A DNA stretch of 64,000 bases from [Empedobacter] haloabium (lineage in GTDB: Bacteria > Pseudomonadota > Gammaproteobacteria > Burkholderiales > Burkholderiaceae_D), in contig CP136508.1 of the NCBI GenBank assembly GCA_008011715.2, forward strand, positions 3,162,001-3,226,000. Direction: 5' to 3'. The notes under the pieces are model-generated. The model did not search any database. It worked only from the letters and a program-made list of their open reading frames with translations, and was not told where the DNA came from. The translations under genes and the position numbers were made by a program. Below are positions 48,008 to 56,847 of this stretch, piece after piece (within the stretch, counting starts at the first letter, position 1; each line of letters begins with the position of its first letter).

Positions 48008-50128
48008 TTGAAGTTGCCCAAGCAGTTTGTCAGCGCCCCGCGCGTTGTTTGCATCGCCCTGGCGGCGGCGTTCGCGCTGCCCGCCACCGCGCTGGCCCAG
48101 TCCATCAGCGACGAGGACGACCTGTCGCTCGTCTACGGCGACAACGACAGCGTCAGCATCGCCAGCGGCACCAGCATGGCCTTACGGCGCGCGCCCGGCG
48201 TGGCCACCGTCATCACGGCGGCCGATATCGCGGCGATGGGCGCCACCGACCTCGATCAGGTACTGGAGACGGTGCCGGGCCTGCACGTCAACCGCAGCGC
48301 CAACAACTACACACCTTTATATGTGGTGCGCGGCATCGTCAGCCAGTTCACGCCGCAGCTCCTGGTGCTGCAGGACGGCGTGCCGGTGACGACGGCTTTC
48401 ACCGGCAACAAGGGCAACCTGTGGGGCGGCTATCCGGTCGAGCACATCGCCCGCATCGAGGTGATGCGCGGCCCCGCTTCCGCGCTGTACGGCTCGGACG
48501 CGTTTTCCGGCGTCGTCAACCTGATCACCAAGGGTGCGCTCGATACGCCCGGCACCGAAGTGGGCGTGCGCGCCGGCTCGTTCCGCACGCGCGATGGCTG
48601 GGTCCAGCACGGCGGCCGCCTCGGTCCCCTCGCGGTGGCGGCCTATGTGCGGCGCGGCCGCGGCGACGGCTTCCGCTCGGTCGTCGAGGCGGACGCGCAG
48701 AGCCGCAACGACGCGCTGTACGGCACCCGCGCCAGCCTGGCGCCCGGTTCCATCGACGTCGGCTACAGCGCGCTGGATGCCAACCTGCAGCTGGCCTGGG
48801 AGCACTGGACCGCGCGGGTGGGCTACAAGCTGCGCGACGACCTCGGCACCGGCGCCGGCATCGCTTCCGCGCTCGACCCCGTCGGCAGGCAGCGCAGCGA
48901 GCGCATCACCACAGGCCTGACCTGGGCCGATCCGCAATGGCGGCGCGACTGGGGCCTGGGCGCGGCCGTCAACCGGCAGGAATACCGCCAGGAGATCCCC
49001 GTCGACTTCATGCTGCTGCCGCCCGGCGCGCGCCTGTCGACCGGCACGTTCCCGGATGGCATGCGCGGCGGACCGGACGAATTCGAACGCATCCTGCGCC
49101 TCTCGGCCTGGGCCGACTACGCCGGCTGGGACAACCATCACGTGCGCATCGGCGCCGGGCATGACGACCTCGACATGTACCGCACGCACGAGAGCCGCAA
49201 TTTCACCTACGCCCGCAACGGCCTGCCCGTGCCGCTGCCTGGCGTGGTCGACTTCGTCGCCACCGATCCGTTCGTGCTGCCGCAGCGGCGCAAGATCGAT
49301 TACGTCTACGTGCAGGACGAATGGCGCTTCGCCAAGGACTGGGGTGTCACGGCCGGGGTGCGCCACGACCGCTATTCCGACTTCGGCGGCACCACCAACC
49401 CGCGCGTGGCCGTCGTGTGGGACGCCAGCTACGACGTCACGGCCAAGCTGCTGTACGGGCGCGCGTTCCGGGCACCGTCGTTCAACGAAAGCTACGGCAT
49501 CACCAACCCGGTCGCGCTGGGCAACCCGGACCTGCGGCCGGAAACGAACCACACGCTGGAAGCGTCGTTCGCGTGGCAGGCGCAGGCTGACACGCAGCTG
49601 AACCTGACGCTGTTCCGCTACCGCATGCGCGACATCATCCGCACCCTGCCGAACCGCGTGGCCGGCACCGGCGCGACGTATGCCAACGCGGGCGACCAGG
49701 AAGGCCGCGGCCTCGAGCTGGAAGGCAGCTGGACGCTGCGCCGCGTGCGCGTCGTCGGCAATTACGCCTACCAGCGCAGCGTCGACGCCGCCACCCGGCG
49801 CGACGCCGGCTACGCGCCGCGCCACCACGTCAACGCCCGCGCCGACTGGCAGGCCGCCAGCACGCTGCTGGCCAGCGGCCAGCTGAACTGGGTCGGCGAA
49901 CGCCAGCGCGCCCCCGGCGACGCCCGCGCCCCACTGGACGGCTACAGCACCATCGACCTGACGCTGGCGACCCGGCGCGGGCGGCACGGCTGGAACGTGG
50001 CGGCCAGCGTGCGCAACCTGTTCGACAGCGACGTGCGCCAGCCCAGCCTGGCACCGGGCCTGGCGCTGCCGCACGACCTGCCGATGGCGCCGCGCTCGTT
50101 CACGCTGCAGGCGGTCTACTCGCTCTGA
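48008..50128 (+). CDS. TonB-dependent receptor of the sensor cluster
   Basis: A 706-residue outer-membrane receptor. The start is taken as the TTG at 48008, five bases after GAGGAGCG, giving a signal peptide with cleavage near ALA-Q. A frame open from 47912 exists but lacks these features. The plug has APGVATVITAADIAAMGATDLDQVLETVPGL-type sequence and VMRGPASALYGSDAFSGVVNL. The barrel ends in LQAVYSL. It resembles vitamin B12/siderophore-type receptors, but the ligand is unknown. Position suggests that it brings the ligand sensed by the upstream binding proteins into the periplasm. Confidence 0.85.
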   Translation: MKLPKQFVSAPRVVCIALAAAFALPATALAQSISDEDDLSLVYGDNDSVSIASGTSMALRRAPGVATVITAADIAAMGATDLDQVLETVPGLHVNRSANNYTPLYVVRGIVSQFTPQLLVLQDGVPVTTAFTGNKGNLWGGYPVEHIARIEVMRGPASALYGSDAFSGVVNLITKGALDTPGTEVGVRAGSFRTRDGWVQHGGRLGPLAVAAYVRRGRGDGFRSVVEADAQSRNDALYGTRASLAPGSIDVGYSALDANLQLAWEHWTARVGYKLRDDLGTGAGIASALDPVGRQRSERITTGLTWADPQWRRDWGLGAAVNRQEYRQEIPVDFMLLPPGARLSTGTFPDGMRGGPDEFERILRLSAWADYAGWDNHHVRIGAGHDDLDMYRTHESRNFTYARNGLPVPLPGVVDFVATDPFVLPQRRKIDYVYVQDEWRFAKDWGVTAGVRHDRYSDFGGTTNPRVAVVWDASYDVTAKLLYGRAFRAPSFNESYGITNPVALGNPDLRPETNHTLEASFAWQAQADTQLNLTLFRYRMRDIIRTLPNRVAGTGATYANAGDQEGRGLELEGSWTLRRVRVVGNYAYQRSVDAATRRDAGYAPRHHVNARADWQAASTLLASGQLNWVGERQRAPGDARAPLDGYSTIDLTLATRRGRHGWNVAASVRNLFDSDVRQPSLAPGLALPHDLPMAPRSFTLQAVYSL

Positions 50129-50186
50129 GCCGCCCAAGCCGCCAGAGCTTGCTGGAGCGGTCCCGGCGCGGGCGGCAACACCAGCG

Positions 50187-50600
50187 TTATATGGCGCCGC
50201 CGTGCGCCACCAGGCCGGCGACCATCAGGACGATGCCGCCGGTACACAGCGTCGCCAGCAGGCGCCCGTTGCTCAGCGCACGCCGCACCGGATCGAAGCG
50301 GGCCCATGCCAGTGCGGCCAGCCCGGCCGCCCAGCAGCCCAGCATTCCCGCCAGCAGCAGCGCGGCCGGCCCATGGTAATGGGTGCCGGGCGCGCGCTTG
50401 GCCGGCAGGTACAGGTCGTCGGCCAGCACGCCCGCGGCACCATATCCGGCCAGGGCCAGCGCGACAAGCACCAGCAGCAGCCGCACCAGGCCAGGGACCA
50501 GCGGCACGGCTGCGGGAGTGGCCGCGGGCGGCGGCGCCAGCAGGTCGGGATGGCCGGGCGTATAGGGGCGCGGCGGGCGCGGACGATCCGGGTCGGACAT
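50187..50600 (-). CDS. Small membrane protein of unknown function
   Basis: A 137-residue protein with a Pro-rich cytoplasmic N-terminus (PDRPRPPRPYTPGHPD) and three predicted membrane helices. Its ATG overlaps the stop of the hydroxyacid dehydrogenase gene (TAATG), so it is translated with it. No family was recognised. Confidence 0.65.
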   Translation of the reverse strand: MSDPDRPRPPRPYTPGHPDLLAPPPAATPAAVPLVPGLVRLLLVLVALALAGYGAAGVLADDLYLPAKRAPGTHYHGPAALLLAGMLGCWAAGLAALAWARFDPVRRALSNGRLLATLCTGGIVLMVAGLVAHGGAI

Positions 50601-51598
50601 TACAACGCCGGCAACAGGTTGGCACACACCCCGCCGCGCCGGAAGCAGTCCAGGTTGTCGAAGGTGATGCTGGCGATCTCGCGCAGCGCCTCGATCGTGA
50701 AGAAGCCCTGGTGGCCCGTGATCAGCACGTTCGGGAACGTGACGAGGCGGCCGAACAGGTCGTCGTCGATGATGTCGCCGGAATGGTCGTGGAAGAACAG
50801 CGCGCTTTCCTGCTCGTAAACGTCGATGGCGAGCGCGCCCAGCTGGCGTGACTTCAGGGCGGCGATGACGGCCACCGTGTCGATCAGGCCGCCGCGCGAC
50901 GTGTTGACCAGCATGGCGCCCGGCTTCATCGCGGCCAGCGTGGCGGCATTGATCATGTGCCGGGTCTCGTCCGTCAGCGGACAGTGCAGCGACACGATGT
51001 CCGATTCGGCCAGCAGCTGCGCCAGCGGCACCTGCGTGCCCAGCGGCGCGAATGCCGGCGACGGGTATGGATCGTGACCCAGCACGCGGCAGCCGAAGCC
51101 TTTCAGGATGCGCGCGGTGGCCAGGCCGATCTTGCCGGTGCCGACGATGCCGACCGTCTTGCCGTGCAGTGTCATGCCCAGCAGACCTTCCAGCGCAAAA
51201 TTTCCCTCGCGCACGCGCGCCCAGGCGCGATGGGTGTGCCGGTTCAGGGTCTGGATCATCGCCAGCGCGTGTTCCGCCACCGCTTCCGGCGAATACGCCG
51301 GCACGCGCGCGGCGAACATGCCATAGCGGGCGGCGGTCGCCAGGTCGACGTTGTTGAAGCCGGCGCAGCGCAGCAGCAGCGCCTTGACGCCCAGGCCGTC
51401 CAGGACTTCCAGCGTGGCCGCGTCCAGCACGTCGTTGACGAACACGCAGACGGCCGCGCACCCTTGCGCCAGCACGGCCGTCTCCGCGTTCAGGGTCGTC
51501 TCGTGATAGTGGATCTCCACCGCGTCGCTGCGCGCGACACGGGCCTCTTCGAAGAAGCGGCGGTCGTACGGCTGGCTGCTGAACATGGCCAGCTTCAT
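50600..51598 (-). CDS. ldhA: D-lactate dehydrogenase-type 2-hydroxyacid dehydrogenase
   Basis: A 332-residue NAD-dependent enzyme reducing pyruvate to D-lactate. It has the NAD loop GIVGTGKIG, catalytic Arg in NTSRGG, Glu in DVYEQE and His in TGHQGFFT. The N-terminus MKLAMFSSQPYDRRFF is typical of fermentative LdhA. The start at 51598 overlaps the stop of the EAL gene (ATGA) and has GGAGG seven bases upstream; an ATG two codons earlier is too close to that site. Coupling to a c-di-GMP gene is unexpected for a fermentation enzyme. Confidence 0.88.
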   Translation of the reverse strand: MKLAMFSSQPYDRRFFEEARVARSDAVEIHYHETTLNAETAVLAQGCAAVCVFVNDVLDAATLEVLDGLGVKALLLRCAGFNNVDLATAARYGMFAARVPAYSPEAVAEHALAMIQTLNRHTHRAWARVREGNFALEGLLGMTLHGKTVGIVGTGKIGLATARILKGFGCRVLGHDPYPSPAFAPLGTQVPLAQLLAESDIVSLHCPLTDETRHMINAATLAAMKPGAMLVNTSRGGLIDTVAVIAALKSRQLGALAIDVYEQESALFFHDHSGDIIDDDLFGRLVTFPNVLITGHQGFFTIEALREIASITFDNLDCFRRGGVCANLLPAL

Positions 51599-53361
51599 GC
51601 GCATGCCTCCCGCGGCGTGGCGGCCAGCCACGCCGCCAGGTCGCGCGGTGCCAGCGGACGGGCGTACAGGTAGCCCTGCGCCTCGTCGCAGCCGACCGCC
51701 CGCACCAGCGCATGGGCCGCTTCCGTTTCCACCCCTTCCGCCACGACGCGGTGACCGAGGTCGTGCGACAGCGTCTTCATCGCCGCCACCAGCGCGCGGC
51801 GGCGCTCGTCGTGCTCGACGCCGCGGATGAAGCTCTGGTCGATCTTGATCACGTGCGCGGGAATCGACTGCAGGTAGGACAGGCTGCTGTAGCCGGTGCC
51901 GAAATCGTCGATGGCGATGCGCACGCCCTGCTCGTGCAGCGCCTGCAGGGTGCCGTGCACCGCGCCCAGGTTTTCCATCGCCGTCGTCTCGGTCAGCTCC
52001 AGCTCCAGCCGCCCCGGCGGCACGCCGTGCCGCGCCAGCCGGCGCAGGATGCTGTCGGCGAAGTCGGCTTCCAGCAGGTTCGGCGCGCACACGTTGACGG
52101 ACAAGGTCAGGTCGATGCCGTCGGCGCGCCAGCTGCGCAGCTGCGCCAGCGCGGCATCGAGCACCCAGGCGGTGGCGGGCCGGGCCATCGAGGTCTGCTC
52201 GACGACCGGCATGAATTCACCCGGCGAGATCTCGCCCAGCACCGGATGGGTCCAGCGCAGCAACGCCTCGGCGCCCACGCAGGCACCGCTGCGCAGGTCG
52301 ATGCGCGGCTGGTACACCAGGCGCAGCTGGTCGGGATGCTCGAGCGCGCGGCCGAATTCGTTGAGCAAGGTGAAGCGCCGGCGGTAGGCGTCGTCCTGGG
52401 CGGCCGAATAGATGCTGATGTGATCGCCGGTCGCGAACGCGTCCTCGACCGCGTTGTGGGCGATGCGCAGCACGTCCAGGCAGCCCAGGTCGCCCAGCAC
52501 GAACGGCGCGATGCCGACCGCCGGCGTGGTGACGAAGCGCGACGTGGCCCACTGGTCGTGCGCGTTGAGCCACTGGCGCACCAGCGCCACGCATTCGATC
52601 TCCTCCATGCCGGGCGGCGCCAGCATGGCGAACTGGGTCGCGCCCAGGTGGTACATCTTCTGGCCATGCGCGACGCCGGCGCGGAACGAGCGCACCGCCT
52701 CGCCCACCATGCTGTCCAGGTAGGACGAGCCCATCACCCGTGCGGCGTTCGCCAGCTGCGCCGCGCTGGCCAGGTTCACCAGCACGCACAGCCGCCGTTC
52801 GCCGGCGGGACGGTCCTTCTCGAGGTCGGCGAAATCCTCCAGCAGCTGGTTGCGGTTGGGCAGGCCGCTCATCGGGTCGATCCGGCCCAGCGCATGCTGC
52901 AGCTCGATCTGCGCCATCACCATCGCCGCCAGGTCGGCCAGCGCCGCCTGCTCCGCTTCCGTCACCTGGCGCGGTTCCGTGCCCAGCACGCACATCGAAC
53001 CCAGGCAGAAGCCGTCGTGCGTCGTCAGCGGCGCACCGGCGTAGAAACGGATGCCGCTGGCGGCCAGGTGGCTGTGCTGGAAAAATTCGTCTTTCAGCAG
53101 GTCGGGCACGACCAGCGTCGCGGCATTGTCGCTGACCGTGGCGCAGGGCGCGCGCAACCGCGGGATCGACCAGTGCTCGATCCCGACGCGCGACTTGAAC
53201 CACTGGCGGTCGCTGTCGGTCAGCGACACGGCCGCGATGGGCAGGTTGAACAGGCGCGCCGCCATCCGCGTGATGCGGTCGAAGGCTTCGCTCGGTGGGG
53301 TGTCCAGCAGGTCGAGCCGGCGCAGCGCGTCCAGCCGGGCTGCTTCGTTCATGTTTGCCAT
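51595..53361 (-). CDS. GAF - degenerate GGDEF - EAL protein (c-di-GMP phosphodiesterase type)
   Basis: A 588-residue soluble protein. It has an N-terminal GAF domain (about 20-155), then a GGDEF-fold region whose signature is lost (GATQF in place of GGDEF), then an EAL domain with intact motifs (EALLRW, ELTETTAMEN, DDFGTGYSSLSYL, KIDQSFI, EGVETEA). It probably hydrolyses c-di-GMP under control of the GAF ligand or the dead cyclase domain. Its stop overlaps ldhA. Confidence 0.87.
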   Translation of the reverse strand: MANMNEAARLDALRRLDLLDTPPSEAFDRITRMAARLFNLPIAAVSLTDSDRQWFKSRVGIEHWSIPRLRAPCATVSDNAATLVVPDLLKDEFFQHSHLAASGIRFYAGAPLTTHDGFCLGSMCVLGTEPRQVTEAEQAALADLAAMVMAQIELQHALGRIDPMSGLPNRNQLLEDFADLEKDRPAGERRLCVLVNLASAAQLANAARVMGSSYLDSMVGEAVRSFRAGVAHGQKMYHLGATQFAMLAPPGMEEIECVALVRQWLNAHDQWATSRFVTTPAVGIAPFVLGDLGCLDVLRIAHNAVEDAFATGDHISIYSAAQDDAYRRRFTLLNEFGRALEHPDQLRLVYQPRIDLRSGACVGAEALLRWTHPVLGEISPGEFMPVVEQTSMARPATAWVLDAALAQLRSWRADGIDLTLSVNVCAPNLLEADFADSILRRLARHGVPPGRLELELTETTAMENLGAVHGTLQALHEQGVRIAIDDFGTGYSSLSYLQSIPAHVIKIDQSFIRGVEHDERRRALVAAMKTLSHDLGHRVVAEGVETEAAHALVRAVGCDEAQGYLYARPLAPRDLAAWLAATPREACA

Positions 53362-53487
53362 AGGCTATTCTCGCAATACCGCAACAGTGCGGCATGGCGC
53401 CGCCAGACCATTTTACGCGCGCGCGCGATTCGACGCACACCAGAAAACTGATCGGTGCGATAGTTTCCCTGCTTCACTTGCCGCTCG

Positions 53488-56154
53488 TCACAGCCGCAGC
53501 CGCAGCAGCACCACGTCGTCCTGCCGCGTGGCCTGGAAGCCCAGGGCTTGGCCGAGCGCCAGCATGCGCACGTTATCGGGCAGCACCGTGCCAACCAATT
53601 CCGCCAGCCCGCGTGCGCGGCAGTAGTCGATCAGGTGCGTCATCAGGAGGCGGCCCAGGCCGCGGCCCTTGATGTCGCTGCGGATCGTCACGGCGAACTC
53701 GCCGGTGACGTTGTCCGGATCGCCCACCACGCGCGCCACGCCGACCGTTTCGGCGCGGCCGGCCGCATCCACCCGGCTGGCGATAAAGGCCATCTCGCGC
53801 GCGTAGTCGATCTGCGTGAAGCGCGCCAGCTGCGCCGGCGACAGTTCGCGCACCTGGGCGAACAGGCGGAAATGGATGTCCTCGGCCGACAGCGCGGCAA
53901 AGAACGCCTGGTGCGCCGGGCCGTCCTCCGGCCGGATCGGCCGGATTACCAGGCTGGCACCGTCCCAGGCAACCGTGCTCTCGAGCGCGTCCGGATAGGG
54001 CAGGATCGCCAGCCGGTCCAGCGGATCGGTGCCGGCCGCCACCGGCGCCAGGCGCAGGCGGGCGTCCAGGGCGATGACGCCGCGGCTGTCCGCCAGCAGC
54101 GGGTTGACGTCCAGCTCCGCCAGCTCGGGCAGGTCGGCCGCCATCTGGCCGATGCGCACCAGGGCGTCGCACAAGGCGTCCAGGTCGGCGGCAGGACGGT
54201 CGCGGTAGCCAGCGAGCAACTTCGCCACACGGGTGCGGCTCACCAGGTCCGCCGCCAGCACCCGGTTCAGCGGCGGCAGCGCCACGGCCTGGTCGGCCAT
54301 CACCTCCACCGCCACGCCACCTTGCCCGAACAGCACCACGGGACCGAACACGGGGTCGGTCGTGCTGCCGACGATCAGCTCGACCGCGCCAGGCCGGTGC
54401 ACCATCTGCTGCACCGTGTAGCCGTCGATGCGGGCATCCGGCCGGGCACGCGCCACGCGCCGGCCGATGTCCGCCAGCGCGGCGCGCAGTGCCGCCGCAT
54501 CCTCGACGTCCAGCACCACGCCGCCCACGTCGCTCTTGTGCGTGATGTCGGGCGAGAGCAGCTTGACGGCGACGGGATAGCCGATCGCGGCCGCCGCCGC
54601 CAGCGCCTCCTCCATCGTGGCCGCCACCGCCGTCCGCGCGGCCGGGATGCCGTAGGCCGCCAGCAGCGCCTTGCCGTCCGCCTCGCCCACCTTCAGGCAG
54701 CCGCGCGCCAGCAGGCCGGCCACGATGGCACGCGCCGCGGCGCGGTCGGCGGCGGCCCCGGCCAGCGGGGCCGGCACTTGCATCAGCAGCTCCTGGTTGC
54801 GGCGGTACTGCACCAGTTGCAGGAAACCCTGCACGGCCGCTTCCGGCGTGTCGAACACGGGCAGGCCCGCCTCCAGGCACAGGCGGCGTGCCGGTGCCAC
54901 GCTGTCGCCGCCCAGCCAGGCCGTCAGCACCGGCCGCGCGGCCGAGCGCAGCAGCGGCAGCACGTGACTGGCGATGGCGGCGCTGGGCACGATGGCGGTG
55001 GGCGCGTGCAGCAACAGGATGGCATCCACTTCCGGCGCCGCCTGCAGCACGGCCAGCGCGTCCCGATAGCGCTCGGGCGGGGCGTCGCCGATGATGTCCA
55101 CCGGATTGCCGTGCGACCAGGTGGCCGGCAGCACGGCCGACAGCGCCGCGATCGTCGCCGCCGACAACGGCGCCAGCGTGCCGCCGCCCGCCACCAGCGC
55201 GTCGGTCGCCATCACGCCCGCGCCGCCGCCATTGGTGACGATGGCCAGGCGCGGCCCGTGCAAGGGCCGCGGTCGCGCCAGGACGGCGACGGCATCGAAC
55301 AGCTCTTCCGTCGTCAGCACGCGCAGCATGCCGGCACGGCGCAGCGCGGCATCGACCACCAGGTCGGCGCCGGCCAGCGCGCCGGTGTGGCTGAAGGCCG
55401 CGTGCGCCGCCTCGGCATGGCGGCCGGCCTTGACGATCAATGTCGGCTTGGCGCGCGCGGCGCTGCGTGCGGCGGACATGAACTTGCGCGCCTGCCGCAC
55501 CCCCTCCACGTACAGCAGGATGGCGTCGGTGCCGGGATCGCCGGCCAGGTAGTCGAGCACGTCGCCGGCATCGACATCGCTGCCGTCGCCCAGCGAGACG
55601 AAGGTGGAAAAGCCGATGCCGCGCGCGTGCGCCCAGTCCAGCACCGTGGTGACGAGCGCGCCGGACTGCGACACGAAGGCGAGCCGCCCGGGCAGCGCGC
55701 CCGATGGCGCGAAGCTGGCGTTCAGGCCGATGCCCGGCACCAGGAGCCCCAGGCAGTTGGGGCCGAGGATGCGCAGCAGGTGCGGCCGCGCCGCGTCCAG
55801 CGCCGCCTGGCGCAGGCTGGTGCCGTCCGGACCCGGCGCATCCAGCCCGGCACTGAGCACGATGACGGCGCGCGTACCCCGTGCGCCCAGCCGCGCGACC
55901 AGCCCGGGCACGGTGGCGGCGGGCGTGCAGATGACGGCCAGGTCCGGCGCCTGCGGCAGGCTGTCGATGTCGCGATGGACCGGACGGCCCGCCAGGGTGT
56001 CGTATTTCGGATTGACGGCGAAAATGGTGCCGTTGAATCCGCCTTCCAGCACGTTGGCATAGACGGTGGCGCCCACGCTGTGCGGCCGGGCGGAGGCGCC
56101 GATGACGGCGATGGAACGGGGCTGGAACAGGTGCTGCAGGTTGCGGATCGTCAT
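53488..56154 (-). CDS. Pat/YfiQ-type protein: ADP-forming acyl-CoA synthetase fused to GNAT acetyltransferase
   Basis: An 888-residue protein. A CoA-binding domain (RSIAVIGASARPHSVG), a succinyl-CoA-synthetase-like flavodoxin domain (RLAIVTNGGGAGVMATDAL) and an ATP-grasp half (AVKLLSPDITHKSDVGGVV) are followed by a C-terminal GNAT domain (GEFAVTIRSDIKGRGLGRLL). This order and length fit the Pat lysine acetyltransferases that silence acetyl-CoA synthetase. The phosphohistidine-type segment AAFSHTGALAG is kept, whereas enterobacterial Pat is reported to lack this His. It may therefore retain acyl-CoA synthetase activity. It stands alone, 138 bases downstream of regA. Confidence 0.85.
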   Translation of the reverse strand: MTIRNLQHLFQPRSIAVIGASARPHSVGATVYANVLEGGFNGTIFAVNPKYDTLAGRPVHRDIDSLPQAPDLAVICTPAATVPGLVARLGARGTRAVIVLSAGLDAPGPDGTSLRQAALDAARPHLLRILGPNCLGLLVPGIGLNASFAPSGALPGRLAFVSQSGALVTTVLDWAHARGIGFSTFVSLGDGSDVDAGDVLDYLAGDPGTDAILLYVEGVRQARKFMSAARSAARAKPTLIVKAGRHAEAAHAAFSHTGALAGADLVVDAALRRAGMLRVLTTEELFDAVAVLARPRPLHGPRLAIVTNGGGAGVMATDALVAGGGTLAPLSAATIAALSAVLPATWSHGNPVDIIGDAPPERYRDALAVLQAAPEVDAILLLHAPTAIVPSAAIASHVLPLLRSAARPVLTAWLGGDSVAPARRLCLEAGLPVFDTPEAAVQGFLQLVQYRRNQELLMQVPAPLAGAAADRAAARAIVAGLLARGCLKVGEADGKALLAAYGIPAARTAVAATMEEALAAAAAIGYPVAVKLLSPDITHKSDVGGVVLDVEDAAALRAALADIGRRVARARPDARIDGYTVQQMVHRPGAVELIVGSTTDPVFGPVVLFGQGGVAVEVMADQAVALPPLNRVLAADLVSRTRVAKLLAGYRDRPAADLDALCDALVRIGQMAADLPELAELDVNPLLADSRGVIALDARLRLAPVAAGTDPLDRLAILPYPDALESTVAWDGASLVIRPIRPEDGPAHQAFFAALSAEDIHFRLFAQVRELSPAQLARFTQIDYAREMAFIASRVDAAGRAETVGVARVVGDPDNVTGEFAVTIRSDIKGRGLGRLLMTHLIDYCRARGLAELVGTVLPDNVRMLALGQALGFQATRQDDVVLLRLRL

Positions 56155-56252
56155 CCGGCTCTCCTCGTGACGCCGGCGGATTGACCGGCATCAAAGGTTA
56201 GCCAACTATCCAGTAAAAGTGATTGATGCAGATCAAAAATCTGGAGACCCGC

Positions 56253-56265
56253 GGTGCCTGTCACC
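56253..56265. repeat. 13-base REP-like motif GGTGCCTGTCACC, second exact copy
   Basis: Identical to 33642-33654 and followed within three bases by GGGGTCTG, the core of the other repeat family. It lies in the regA-pat gap. Confidence 0.55.
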
Positions 56266-56292
56266 ATGGGGTCTGCCGGCCATGCGTTGCGC

Positions 56293-56847
56293 TTACTTCA
56301 CCCGCTGCTTCTCCAGCTTGCGCGCCAGGGTACGCCGGTGCATGCCGAGGCGCCGCGCCGCCTCCGAGATATTGAACTCGGTCTCGGCCAGCACGGCGTG
56401 GATATGCTCCCACTCCAGCGTCTTGACGGAAGTGGCGCGGCTGGTCAGCTCCACTTCCGCGCTGCCGGCCACGTGCTCGAAGGCCGCCTCGATATCGTCC
56501 GTGTTGGACGGCTTGGCCAGGTACTGGCAGGCACCCAGCTTGACCGCTTCCACCGCCGTGTTGATGCTGGCATAGCCCGTCAGCACGACGATCAGCATGG
56601 CCGGGTCGTGCTGGTGCAGCATCTGCACGCAGGACAGGCCGGACGAATTGCCCTTCAGCTTCAGGTCCACCACGGCGTAGCCCGGCTCGCCCGGCGCCAG
56701 CCCGGGCAGCAAGGCCGACGCCTCGTCCACGTTGGCGGCGTGCAGCACGCGGTAGCCGCGCCGCTCGAACGAACGTCCCAGGGTGCGGGCGAAGGCCTCG
56801 TCGTCCTCGACGATCAAGAGGGTGCGCTGGGGCGCGTCATCGGTCAT
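56293..56847 (-). CDS. regA: Redox response regulator, RegA/PrrA/RoxR family
   Basis: A 184-residue response regulator. The receiver domain has an acidic pocket (IVEDDEAF), phospho-acceptor in VVDLKLKG, Thr in LTGYASI and Lys in LAKPSN. A Pro-poor linker leads to a Fis-type helix-turn-helix (NISEAARRLGMHRRTLARKL), highly typical of RegA/ActR/PrrA. It controls respiration and redox-linked genes in other proteobacteria. The ATG overlaps the regB stop (ATGA). Confidence 0.92.
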   Translation of the reverse strand: MTDDAPQRTLLIVEDDEAFARTLGRSFERRGYRVLHAANVDEASALLPGLAPGEPGYAVVDLKLKGNSSGLSCVQMLHQHDPAMLIVVLTGYASINTAVEAVKLGACQYLAKPSNTDDIEAAFEHVAGSAEVELTSRATSVKTLEWEHIHAVLAETEFNISEAARRLGMHRRTLARKLEKQRVK

